Origin: an uncultured Ruminiclostridium sp. | GTDB lineage: Bacteria; Bacillota; Clostridia; Oscillospirales; Ruminococcaceae | NCBI GenBank assembly: GCA_947624435.1 | Contig: CANQKE010000022.1 | Span: forward strand, 1-42,875 | Reading direction: 5' to 3' | Length of the DNA: 42,875 bases | In this document: positions 7,314-15,091 of the stretch, one piece after another | Layout: every line of letters begins with the position of its first letter | Position numbering within the stretch: position 1 is the first letter of the stretch | Made by a program: the position numbers and the translations under genes | Notes under the pieces: generated by a model | The model's input: the letters and a program-made list of their open reading frames with translations, nothing else | Databases searched by the model: none | What the model was told of the DNA's origin: nothing

Positions 7314-7972
7314 GCGGAGAGCACGACAATTCTTTCATCACCGAGCATATAGCGTTAGTCCATGCTCTGGCGGGGAAATTCCGCGGGCGCGGCATAGATT
7401 ACGAGGAACTTTATTCCGCTGGACTTATGGGTCTTGTGAAAGCCGGAAACCGCTTCGAGCCGGAACGCGGGCTGAAATTCTCCACCTACGCCGTACCCGT
7501 TATACTCGGAGAGATAAAGCAGCTGTTCCGCGACAGCGGCGCGGTCAAGGTGAGCCGGCCGTTAAAGGAGCTTTCCATAAAACTCTACCGGCTTAAGGAA
7601 GAATTGCAAAAAGAGGGGCAGGAACCCCGACTCAGCGAGCTTGCCGACCGATTGGGGATAAGCTGCGAGCAGGCGGCGATGGCGCTTTCCGCGTCACAGC
7701 CCGCATTGTCGCTCACCGTTTACGACGATGACGACGAGGGAAAGCAGGCGGATATAGCGGTAGAGCCGCCGCAAGCCTTATCGGTGGAGAAAATCGCGCT
7801 GCGCCAGTCACTGGACAGACTGAACGCCGACGACCGCAGGCTTATCTGGCTGCGTTACGGAGAGGAGCTTACCCAAAGCAAGACCGCCGAGCTGCTCGGT
7901 ATGACTCAGGTGCAGGTTTCCCGCAGAGAAAAGAAGATACTCGAACAACTCAGAAAAGAATTGATATATTAA
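7310..7972 (+). CDS. sigF: RNA polymerase forespore sigma factor SigF
   Basis: A 220-residue sigma-70-family factor of the SigB/F/G group. Region 2 covers DYEELYSAGLMGL through GLKFSTYAVPVILGEI. A region 3 segment and the region 4 helix-turn-helix (LTQSKTAELLGMTQVQVSRR) follow. It directs early forespore transcription after polar septation. SigG is similar in sequence, but position directly after spoIIAA-spoIIAB makes SigF the clear call. Its start overlaps the end of spoIIAB. Transcription ends at the hairpin at 7972-8000. Confidence 0.96.
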   Translation: MSGEHDNSFITEHIALVHALAGKFRGRGIDYEELYSAGLMGLVKAGNRFEPERGLKFSTYAVPVILGEIKQLFRDSGAVKVSRPLKELSIKLYRLKEELQKEGQEPRLSELADRLGISCEQAAMALSASQPALSLTVYDDDDEGKQADIAVEPPQALSVEKIALRQSLDRLNADDRRLIWLRYGEELTQSKTAELLGMTQVQVSRREKKILEQLRKELIY

Positions 7973-8000
7973 AAAAGTCCGCTTTCAAAACGGACTTTTT
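7972..8000. terminator. Bidirectional terminator between sigF and aguB
   Basis: A 10-bp stem (7972-7981 / 7991-8000) with a 9-nt loop, A-rich on one side and T-rich on the other, lies between convergent genes and can stop both transcripts. Confidence 0.88.
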
Positions 8001-8005
8001 AATAT

Positions 8006-8884
8006 TCAGTATTCCAATAATCTCCCGTAAAGCTCCGGCCGGCGGTCGCGGAAAACGCCCCAGCTTTGCCTGAGTTCCTCATCCGCGTCGGGATTTAACT
8101 CCGCCGTTATTATCCCCTCCGTTTTACGGTCGGCTCCGGCTATTATTTTTCCGGTCGCGTCGGTGATGAACGACGAGCCGTAGAACGTCAGCGAGGAGCT
8201 TTGCTGCTGATTTTCCTCGGACGGATAAACGTACTCGGTGCCTATGCGGTTCGCCGCCGCCACGGGAACGAGGTTTGCCGCCGCGTGACCCTGCATAGCT
8301 CTGCGCCAGTGCGGCATGGAGTCACATTCGAGTATCGGCTCGCTGCCTATCGCGGTGGGATAAAGTAACAGCTGCGCGCCCATAAGCGCCATGCAGCGCG
8401 CCGCCTCCGGAAACCACTGATCCCAGCATATACCCACGCCTATTTTGCCGAATTTGGTATCCCACACCTTAAATCCGGTGTCGCCGGGCGAAAAGTAAAA
8501 TTTCTCCTGATAGAAGTGGTCGTCCGGTATATGACTTTTGCGGTATACTCCGAGAACAGTGCCGTCCGCGTCTATCACGGCAACGGAATTAAAAGCGGTG
8601 TTCCCGCATTTTTCATAAAAGCTTACCGGTATCACGGTGCCGGTCTGCCGCGCCGCTGCGCACAGCCGCTTTACCGCGGGGTTGTCCTCGGTCTTTTCCG
8701 CCATGTAGTAAAAATCGTAATTTCTCTGCTGGCAGAAATACGGCGTTTCAAACAGCTCCGGCAGCAGTATTATATCAGCACCTTTGTCCGCCGCCTCATA
8801 AACAAAGCCGACCGCCTTTTCAATGTTTTCCTCCCGCTCCTCACAGCAGGACATCTGGACCGCCGCCAAGGTAAGTTTTTTCAT
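8006..8884 (-). CDS. aguB: N-carbamoylputrescine amidase
   Basis: A 292-residue carbon-nitrogen hydrolase (nitrilase superfamily). It converts N-carbamoylputrescine to putrescine, CO2 and ammonia. The catalytic triad is visible: Glu43 (LPELFETPYF), Lys116 (YRKSHIP) and Cys153 (GICWDQWFPE). The segments SHIPDD and GICWDQWFPEAAR are typical of the AguB branch rather than of nitrilases in general. It is the last gene of the iorA-iorB-aguA-aguB operon, 23 bp after aguA, and ends at the shared terminator with sigF. The pairing with agmatine deiminase makes the substrate assignment strong. Confidence 0.94.
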   Translation of the reverse strand: MKKLTLAAVQMSCCEEREENIEKAVGFVYEAADKGADIILLPELFETPYFCQQRNYDFYYMAEKTEDNPAVKRLCAAARQTGTVIPVSFYEKCGNTAFNSVAVIDADGTVLGVYRKSHIPDDHFYQEKFYFSPGDTGFKVWDTKFGKIGVGICWDQWFPEAARCMALMGAQLLLYPTAIGSEPILECDSMPHWRRAMQGHAAANLVPVAAANRIGTEYVYPSEENQQQSSSLTFYGSSFITDATGKIIAGADRKTEGIITAELNPDADEELRQSWGVFRDRRPELYGRLLEY

Positions 8885-8907
8885 TTCGGCACCGCCTTTC
8901 TCGCTGT

Positions 8908-10008
8908 TTATTCCGGTATCTGATGCGTTATGCAGTGGATATTTCCGCCGCCTATAAGAATATCCCGCGCGTATATCCCCGTCACTTTTCGGTCGGGGAA
9001 TATTTTTTGCAAAATTTCTTTAGCGTGAAGATCCGCCTCGGCGTTCTCCCCACCGAAAAACGGCATGACTACGCGGTCGTTTGCGATAAACAAATTTACG
9101 TAGCTCGCACTTAATGGTATATCCGCTGTGCGGGTGGGCGCTCCGTTAAAATAATCCAGCCCCGCGCATTCCTCCTCGGTCATGAAAACGGGAGAGGGCA
9201 TGGGTATCTTATGCACCTTTATCGGTCTGCCGTCGGCGGTGGTGGAATTTTCGAGGATATCCGAGCATTCCCGACAAATTGCGTGCTGCTCGCTGTTTTC
9301 GTTCTCGTCCCATGACAGTATTACCTCGTCCTCGGCGCAGAATACGCAGATGTTATCCACATGGCCGTTCGTTTCGTCGCCGATAAGCCCGTGCTTTAAC
9401 CATATCACCTTTTTAACGCCCAGAAAGTCGCACAGCTTTTGCTCTATCTGCTGTTTGGTAAGAGAGGGGTTCCTGCCCTTGCTGAGCAGGCATTCCTCGG
9501 TGGTAAGCAGCGTGCCTTTTCCGTTGCAGCTTATACTTCCGCCCTCGAGGATAAAGTCATGGCAGTCGTACATATCGACGTTAAACAGATCGCACAGCTT
9601 TTCGGAAGCTGCGTCGTCCTTATCCCACGGAAAATACAATCCGTCGTAAAGTCCGCCCCACGCGTTAAAGCCGAAGCTCGCCCCGCGCAAAGTCCCCTTG
9701 CCGTCGGTGAGAAATTCCGGCGATATATCTCTTGCCCATGCGTCATCTGTAGACATTTCCACTACTCGAACAGACGGCGGCATTATCCTCCGCGCGTTTT
9801 TATACTGCGCCGCGCTTGCAAGTACCGTGACGCTTTCGCACTTTGATATTTCCGATGCGACAGCGGCAAACGCCTGACGGGCCTTTACCGCTCCGTACTG
9901 CCAGGAATCCGCCCTTTCGGGGAATATCATGATACAGCCCGCCTGCCGCTCAAATTCAGCCGGCAGATAAAAGCCGTCCTTTGCCGCGCAGCCTTTAAGC
10001 ACTCTCAT
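8908..10008 (-). CDS. aguA: Agmatine deiminase
   Basis: A 366-residue member of the peptidyl-arginine-deiminase-like fold. It hydrolyses agmatine to N-carbamoylputrescine and ammonia. The C-terminal GGGNIHCIT carries the catalytic Cys359, and DAWARDISP, LEGGSI and KHGLIGDETNGHVDN are the conserved substrate-binding stretches. The frame is open upstream to a TTG at 10035, but that would overlap iorB. The ATG at 10008, two bases after the iorB stop, starts the family's usual N terminus and length. Its ribosome site is weak, so translation probably relies on coupling with iorB. It supplies the substrate for the next gene, aguB. Confidence 0.94.
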   Translation of the reverse strand: MRVLKGCAAKDGFYLPAEFERQAGCIMIFPERADSWQYGAVKARQAFAAVASEISKCESVTVLASAAQYKNARRIMPPSVRVVEMSTDDAWARDISPEFLTDGKGTLRGASFGFNAWGGLYDGLYFPWDKDDAASEKLCDLFNVDMYDCHDFILEGGSISCNGKGTLLTTEECLLSKGRNPSLTKQQIEQKLCDFLGVKKVIWLKHGLIGDETNGHVDNICVFCAEDEVILSWDENENSEQHAICRECSDILENSTTADGRPIKVHKIPMPSPVFMTEEECAGLDYFNGAPTRTADIPLSASYVNLFIANDRVVMPFFGGENAEADLHAKEILQKIFPDRKVTGIYARDILIGGGNIHCITHQIPE

Positions 10009-10009
10009 T

Positions 10010-10585
10010 TTATACCAGCTCTCGGCCGAGGGCAAACGCCTTTTGGTTTATCTCCAGCACTTTTTGAGGAACGCACTGCTCCACGGCTTTTTCCCACAGC
10101 TCTTTGTCAAAAGCATTGTGCAGCTTTGAGAGCACGCCCATCAGCACGACGTTTACCGAGCGGGAGCTGCCCGCCTTTTCCGCCGCCGCCAAAGCGTCCA
10201 CCGCCGTCAGCTTTACCCCCGCCGCGCGTATCTTATCCTCGATATTTTCGGGATAGCTCTGCGCTCCGGTTATTACCGGCATGGGTGAAATGCGCTGAGT
10301 GTTGGTGATAAGCTCGCCGCCCTCTTTAAGATAGGACATCCAGCGAGCCGCCTCTAAAAGCTCAAAGCTGATTATTATATCCGCCTGACCCTTTTCTATC
10401 ACCGGACTGTAAACCTCGTCGCCGTATTTTATATAGGTCACTACCGAGCCGCCGCGCTGGCTCATTCCGTGTACCTCGCTCACCTTTACCTGCTTGCCGG
10501 AGCTTATAAGCACATTTCCGAGTATACGGCTGGCAAGCAGCGTTCCCTGTCCGCCGACTCCTACTATCATTATAGCTTTGTTCAT
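10010..10585 (-). CDS. iorB: Indolepyruvate:ferredoxin oxidoreductase, beta subunit
   Basis: A 191-residue POR gamma-domain type subunit. The N-terminal GVGGQGTLLASRILG and EVHGMSQRGGSVVTYIK are family signatures. With IorA it oxidatively decarboxylates arylpyruvates (from Trp, Phe, Tyr) to aryl-acetyl-CoA and reduces ferredoxin, under anaerobic conditions in the cytoplasm. It starts 13 bp after the iorA stop, and AAAGG precedes the ATG. Its adjacency to the agmatine genes is unusual but spacing indicates one transcript. Confidence 0.93.
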   Translation of the reverse strand: MNKAIMIVGVGGQGTLLASRILGNVLISSGKQVKVSEVHGMSQRGGSVVTYIKYGDEVYSPVIEKGQADIIISFELLEAARWMSYLKEGGELITNTQRISPMPVITGAQSYPENIEDKIRAAGVKLTAVDALAAAEKAGSSRSVNVVLMGVLSKLHNAFDKELWEKAVEQCVPQKVLEINQKAFALGRELV

Positions 10586-10598
10586 ATCAACACCGCCT

Positions 10599-12332
10599 TT
10601 ATTCTTCTATCGCGCCGAATTTGCACAGCTGGGTACATAATCCGCAGCCTACGCACAGCGTCTGATCTATAGTAACGTGCTTTTCTCCCCAGCAGATAGC
10701 CGGACAGCCTATCCTCATGCACGACTTGCAGTTTTTGCATTTATCCGCGTTTATCTTAAACGGCGGCTTGTGCTTTACGGTTTTCAGCAAAGCGCAGGGT
10801 CTGCGTGCGATGATCACCGACGGCTCCGGCTTTGCAAGCTCTTCCTTTACCGCCTGTTCGACGGCGGCAAGGTCGTTAGGGTCTACCACTCTGACACTGT
10901 TTATACCTACCGCCCTTGCAAGCGCCTCAAGGTCTACCGCCGCCGCGGGATCGCCGTAAATGTTCTTTCCGTTCGCGGGATTATTCTGGTGGCCGGTCAT
11001 ACCGGTTATGCTGTTATCCAGTATTATCACGGTGGAATTACTGCGGTTGTAGGCGATATTTATAAGACCGGTAACGCCGCTGTGTATAAAGGTGCTGTCG
11101 CCTATCACCGCGACCGCCTTACCCTCATATTCGCCGCGTCTGCCTTTGTTAAAGCCGTGCAGCCCGCTGACCGACGCGCCCATACATACCGTGGTATCCA
11201 TCGCCGAAAGCGGCGCGGCGGAGCCTAAAGTATAGCAGCCTATATCGCCGCTCACCGTAACACCGAGCTTTTTCAGTATGTAAAAAATACCTCTGTGCGG
11301 ACAGCCCGCGCAAAGCACCGGAGGCCGCACCGGTATCGGTTCGGGAAATTCCTTGAAGCTGTCCGTTTCGCCGAGTATGACCTTCTTTATCGTGCTTTGG
11401 AAATATTCTCCGAGATAGGTGAATTTTTCCTTGCCGATGACGTTTACCCCTATACTGCGGCAGTGAGTTTCGATAACGTCGTCCAGCTCCTCTATCACAT
11501 ATACCGTTTTGCACTTAGCGGCAAAATCCTTTATCAGCTTTACCGGCAAGGGGTTTACCATGCCGAGCTTAAGATAATTCGCTTTATCCCCCAGCGCCTC
11601 TTTAGCGTACTGATAGCAGATACCGGAGGTTATCACGCCGATATCCGAGCCGAAGTCCTCGATGATGTTCAGCGCGCAGCTTTCGGCGTACTCGGTAAGA
11701 GCGGCGGTGCGCTGTTCTACCAGTACATGCTTTTTAATGGCGTTCGCCGGAGTCATGACGTATTTTGCAATATCCTTGTTATAATCCTTTAAGCTGTATT
11801 CCGTCGGCTCGAGCTCTTCGACTTCGGACTGGGAATGACTTACGCGGGTGGTAAGCCTTAAAATTACCGGTGTGTCGAATTTTTCCGATATGTCGTATGC
11901 TGTCAGTGTAAAGTCTTTACATTCTTTCGAGTCGGACGGCTCAAGGCAGGGTACCTTTGCGCCTATCGCGTAATGGCGGGAATCCTGCTCGTTCTGGGAG
12001 CTGTGCATGCCCGGATCGTCCGCGACCGCTATCACCATACCGCCGTTTACTCCGGTATAGGAGGCGGTGAACAGCGGGTCGGCCGCTACGTTCAGCCCGA
12101 CGTGCTTCATCGCGCAAAAGCTGCGCGCGCCGGAAATGCTCGCACCTATCGCGGTCTCGCAGGCGACCTTTTCATTCGGCGCCCATTCGCAGTAAATTTT
12201 ATCCGAGGGGTATTTTGACGCAAATTCGGTTATCTCCGTGCTCGGCGTGCCGGGATAGGAGGATACGACGGATACCCCCGCCTCGTACAATCCTCTTGCG
12301 ACCGCCTGATTGCCTAACATAAGCTTTGACAT
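10599..12332 (-). CDS. iorA: Indolepyruvate:ferredoxin oxidoreductase, alpha subunit
   Basis: A 577-residue thiamine-diphosphate enzyme subunit. The N-terminal pyrimidine-binding domain begins LMLGNQAVARGLYEAGV. CAGCPHRG and GDIGCYTLG mark the ThDP/metal part, and IGDSTFIHSGVTGL with DNSITGMTGHQ follows. The C-terminal ferredoxin domain has two clusters, CKNCKSCMRIGCP and CVGCGLCTQLCK. Each has four Cys, enough for two 4Fe-4S centres. It is the first gene of the minus-strand operon, behind an exact-consensus promoter at 12396-12424. AAAGGA precedes the ATG at 12332. Confidence 0.95.
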   Translation of the reverse strand: MSKLMLGNQAVARGLYEAGVSVVSSYPGTPSTEITEFASKYPSDKIYCEWAPNEKVACETAIGASISGARSFCAMKHVGLNVAADPLFTASYTGVNGGMVIAVADDPGMHSSQNEQDSRHYAIGAKVPCLEPSDSKECKDFTLTAYDISEKFDTPVILRLTTRVSHSQSEVEELEPTEYSLKDYNKDIAKYVMTPANAIKKHVLVEQRTAALTEYAESCALNIIEDFGSDIGVITSGICYQYAKEALGDKANYLKLGMVNPLPVKLIKDFAAKCKTVYVIEELDDVIETHCRSIGVNVIGKEKFTYLGEYFQSTIKKVILGETDSFKEFPEPIPVRPPVLCAGCPHRGIFYILKKLGVTVSGDIGCYTLGSAAPLSAMDTTVCMGASVSGLHGFNKGRRGEYEGKAVAVIGDSTFIHSGVTGLINIAYNRSNSTVIILDNSITGMTGHQNNPANGKNIYGDPAAAVDLEALARAVGINSVRVVDPNDLAAVEQAVKEELAKPEPSVIIARRPCALLKTVKHKPPFKINADKCKNCKSCMRIGCPAICWGEKHVTIDQTLCVGCGLCTQLCKFGAIEE

Positions 12333-12395
12333 AACAATTATCCTTTCCGCCGCCCATATAAACGGGACGGCTTGGGTCCCTGTCGATTTTATTCA

Positions 12396-12424
12396 ATTAT
12401 ACTATAAAAGAAAGTAGATGTCAA
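12396..12424 (-). promoter_or_regulatory. Consensus sigma-A promoter of the iorAB-aguAB operon
   Basis: TTGACA (12419-12424), 17 nt and TATAAT (12396-12401) on the minus strand match the consensus exactly. The leader is about 57 nt. The spacer end TTTTATAG plus TATAAT is the same 14-mer as in the GH31 promoter. Confidence 0.88.
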
Positions 12425-12563
12425 TGGAGGCACGAGGAAGCCTAACCGGAAATAATTAACTTTATTAAATTAAAAAAATCACAATAAAACTTGACCTGCG
12501 GTTTATCCTTTTGTTCAAAATCCCAATTTAACGAAAAAATTTTAACGGAAGTAAAATTCGTCG

Positions 12564-12591
12564 TTGACATATTTTTAATAAGTGATAAAAT
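12564..12591 (+). promoter_or_regulatory. Promoter of the cation/proton antiporter gene
   Basis: TTGACA (12564-12569), 16 nt and TAAAAT (12586-12591) preceded by TGA form a good extended -10 promoter in an AT-rich gap of about 320 bp. Between 12425 and 12563 I see only AT-rich sequence with no supported gene. Confidence 0.7.
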
Positions 12592-12652
12592 ATTAGGTGG
12601 CAAAAAAGAACACTTATTATATATACAGAACAAAAAGCGGAGGGGTAGAAAG

Positions 12653-13876
12653 ATGGATTATTCATATCTTTTATCGATAGCTATAATATTACTGCTTACA
12701 AAATTTTTAGGACTGGTATCCGGCAAGATACGATTGCCGCAGGTAGTAGGCGCTTTGCTCGCCGGTATCGTTTTAGGTCCGGTAGCTTTGAACATTATCT
12801 CCCTTGACAATCAGCCGGTGCTGTCGGCATTGTCAGAAATAGGCGTAGTAGTATTGATGTTCTCCGCCGGACTGGAAACGGATATAGGCGAAATGAAAAA
12901 GTGCGGGCTTGCAAGCACTATAATCGCGCTGTGCGGCGTGCTCGTCCCGCTCGGCGGCGGCGCGATAGTGGCCGCATGCTTCGGCGTATCCGACCCGAAT
13001 TTAGCGGCGGGAACGTTATTGCAGAATATATTCGTCGGCGTTATCTTAACCGCTACCTCGGTAAGTATAACGGTGGAAACTCTTAAGGAGATGGGCAAGC
13101 TCTCCACCCGCGCGGGCAACGCGATATTAGGCGCGGCGCTGATAGACGACGTGCTGGGAATAATCGCGCTGACCATCATAACCAGCCTTGCCGACCCGAA
13201 TGTAAATATAGGGCTTACATTGCTTAAGATATTCCTGTTCTTCGTTTTCGCGGTGCTGGTGGGAATACTGCTGCACTATATACTCAATATCTGGATGAAG
13301 CGCACCACATACAATCTTCGCAGATACGCGATAGTAAGCTTCGCGCTGTGCCTTATCTTCGCCTATGTTGCGGAAGAGGTATTCGGCGTGGCTAATATCA
13401 CCGGCGCATTCGTCGCAGGTCTGGTAATATCCGGCGTATCCAAGACAAATTACATCGAGCGCAGGATAAGCACGTTGTCTTATATGCTGCTGTCGCCGAT
13501 ATTCTTCGCAAGTATAGGACTTAAAGTGACATTGCCGGAAATGTCGGCAAATATATTGATATTCTCGCTGGTATTGCTGGTAGTGGCGGTCATTACAAAG
13601 ATAATAGGCTGCGGACTCGGCGCAAAGCTGTGCCGTTATACCACCTCGGAATCGATACAAATAGGAATAGGCATGATATCCCGCGGAGAGGTCGCGCTTA
13701 TCGTAGCGGACAAGGGCCTGTCGCTCGGACTGCTCAGCTCCTCGGTGTTCGGCCCGATAGTCATTATGGTAATGGTAACTACAATAATCACGCCGGTGCT
13801 GTTAAAAGTGGCGTTCAAGGATAAAAAGAAAAAAGAGCTTCCTACCGAACAGCCCGCCGCCTCGACGACCGAATAA
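12653..13876 (+). CDS. CPA2-family cation/proton antiporter (Na+/H+ or K+/H+ exchanger)
   Basis: A 407-residue integral membrane protein with about 12-13 hydrophobic segments. The paired aspartates Asp165-Asp166 in AALIDDVLGI are the ion-binding motif of electrogenic CPA2 exchangers, and SRGEVALIVADKG matches the conserved late-helix segment. The C-terminal tail (KDKKKKELPTEQ) is cytosolic, and no RCK/TrkA-N domain is attached. An open frame runs upstream to 12491, but the ATG at 12653 follows GGAGGGG and begins directly before the first membrane helix. It is monocistronic, with its own promoter and a hairpin after the stop. The ion transported cannot be decided from sequence. Confidence 0.9.
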   Translation: MDYSYLLSIAIILLLTKFLGLVSGKIRLPQVVGALLAGIVLGPVALNIISLDNQPVLSALSEIGVVVLMFSAGLETDIGEMKKCGLASTIIALCGVLVPLGGGAIVAACFGVSDPNLAAGTLLQNIFVGVILTATSVSITVETLKEMGKLSTRAGNAILGAALIDDVLGIIALTIITSLADPNVNIGLTLLKIFLFFVFAVLVGILLHYILNIWMKRTTYNLRRYAIVSFALCLIFAYVAEEVFGVANITGAFVAGLVISGVSKTNYIERRISTLSYMLLSPIFFASIGLKVTLPEMSANILIFSLVLLVVAVITKIIGCGLGAKLCRYTTSESIQIGIGMISRGEVALIVADKGLSLGLLSSSVFGPIVIMVMVTTIITPVLLKVAFKDKKKKELPTEQPAASTTE

Positions 13877-13881
13877 TTTAT

Positions 13882-13920
13882 GACCGTTCCGCTTTAGGCA
13901 TGTAGGCATGCGGGACGGTC
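13882..13920 (+). terminator. Terminator-like hairpin after the antiporter gene
   Basis: An 11-bp stem with one G-U type pair (13882-13892 / 13910-13920) and a 17-nt loop follows the stop. The trailing sequence is AATTTG, so the T-run is poor. Confidence 0.6.
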
Positions 13921-14006
13921 AATTTGTAAAAAAATTCATACAATATAATGAAGCGAATATAAATATATAAGTCCGATCTTACACCTGATACCTCAAGGGG
14001 CTGATA

Positions 14007-14975
14007 ATTATAAAAAACAATTTTCTGGAAAGACGGCTGATAGACCGCTTTGTCCGCGAGCCGGAAAAAATAAACGATCCCGTCACTCGCAGAGAATACG
14101 GCTCTCTCAGCGGAATATGCGGTATCTGCTGCAATTTGACGTTATTCCTTGTAAAAATTATCGCCGGAGTATTCGCAAACTCCACGGCGATCTGCTCCGA
14201 CGCGTTCAACAACCTTTCCGACTGCGCGAACTGCATAGTCACTTTACTCGGCTGCCGGATAGCCTCTAAGCCCGCGGATAAGGCGCACCCTTACGGTCAC
14301 GGGCGGGCGGAATATATAGCCTCCCTGACCATATCGGTGGTGATACTGTCGATGGGGCTGGTGCTGTTTAAGTCCTCGGTGGAAAAGATATTCCTGCCGG
14401 AGCCAATGAATATCGACCCTGTCATTATAATTTTGCTGGCGGTATCGGTCTTTATAAAGCTGAGAATGTATTTATTTAACAATATCCTCGGCCGCAGGAT
14501 AGATTCCACCGTGCTTATCGCCGCCGCAAAGGACAGCCGCAGCGACGCAATATCCACCGGCGCGGCTCTGCTGTCGGTGATACTGTCCTATTTTCTTACC
14601 TTCCCGTTCGACGGGATAGCGGGTACGCTGGTATCGCTGTTCATAATTAAATCCGGCTCGGACATGATAAGCGCGATAGTAGACGAGATACTCGGAAAAG
14701 CGGCAAGCCCCGAGGTGATAGAGGAGATAAAATCCATAGTACAAAGCGACGAAGCGGCGGTAGGAGTGCATGATATAATGATACACACCTACGGCCCCGC
14801 TAAATCCATAGGCAGCTGCCATGTGGAGTTTAACGCGGACGAGAGCTTCGCGTTCGTGCATGAACACGCCGATAATATTGAACAGCTGATAAAACAACGG
14901 CTCAATATAGATATGTCGATACACATGGACCCTGTAGAACAAGATCAAGATAATAACCCTGCCGACTTTGATTAA
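14007..14975 (+). CDS. Cation diffusion facilitator (CDF) metal exporter with a non-canonical start
   Basis: A CDF transporter of about 321 residues that probably exports Zn2+, Mn2+ or another divalent metal. DAFNNLSD and HPYGHGRAEY are the metal-site motifs of the membrane domain. The C-terminal cytoplasmic domain includes HDIMIHTYGPAKSIGSCHVE. The first ATG/GTG/TTG in frame is a TTG at 14136, inside the first membrane helix. The frame is open upstream and encodes a family-like N terminus (KNNFLERRLIDRFVREPE, then GSLSGICGI). AAGGGG ends at 14000, so initiation is best placed at ATT 14007 or ATA 14010; I chose ATT because it is the better known rare start. An ATG-to-ATA change or a base error is possible. 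The end overlaps a terminator stem. Confidence 0.85.
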   Translation: MIKNNFLERRLIDRFVREPEKINDPVTRREYGSLSGICGICCNLTLFLVKIIAGVFANSTAICSDAFNNLSDCANCIVTLLGCRIASKPADKAHPYGHGRAEYIASLTISVVILSMGLVLFKSSVEKIFLPEPMNIDPVIIILLAVSVFIKLRMYLFNNILGRRIDSTVLIAAAKDSRSDAISTGAALLSVILSYFLTFPFDGIAGTLVSLFIIKSGSDMISAIVDEILGKAASPEVIEEIKSIVQSDEAAVGVHDIMIHTYGPAKSIGSCHVEFNADESFAFVHEHADNIEQLIKQRLNIDMSIHMDPVEQDQDNNPADFD

Positions 14976-14991
14976 AGCCGGCAGGGTTTTT
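14955..14991. terminator. Terminator shared by the CDF gene and the LicD-side transcript
   Basis: A perfect 10-bp stem (14955-14964 / 14979-14988) with a 14-nt loop contains the CDF stop codon and is followed by T residues on the plus strand. It can also fold for minus-strand transcripts coming from the small ORF and LicD gene. Confidence 0.85.
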
Positions 14992-15073
14992 ACTGCTTTG
15001 ATATTATCATATCAATGATAGCTTTACAGCCGTCGCTATGCCACGCAAGCCTTAGACTCATATGAATTGACAT
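14990..15073 (-). CDS. Candidate 27-residue small protein after the LicD fusion gene
   Basis: An ATG at 15073 has a perfect AGGAGG (15080-15085) 6 nt upstream, and the frame runs 27 codons to a TAA at 14990-14992. The site lies 7 bp after the LicD stop codon. The predicted peptide starts MSIHMSLRLAWHSDG and ends IIDMIISKQ; it has one Cys and a hydrophobic C-terminal half. The terminator follows directly. I recognise no family, and the support is the ribosome site, spacing and position only. It could be a genuine small protein co-expressed with the surface-glycan operon, or a chance frame. Confidence 0.45.
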   Translation of the reverse strand: MSIHMSLRLAWHSDGCKAIIDMIISKQ

Positions 15074-15091
15074 AAGCTGCCTCCTGTTATG

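Noticed and set aside
12333-12395. Possible alternative hairpins in the iorA leader (an attenuator or riboswitch)
   Set aside because: The leader is only about 57 nt and the stems are about 5 bp; there is no terminator stem with a T-run, so the evidence is too thin.
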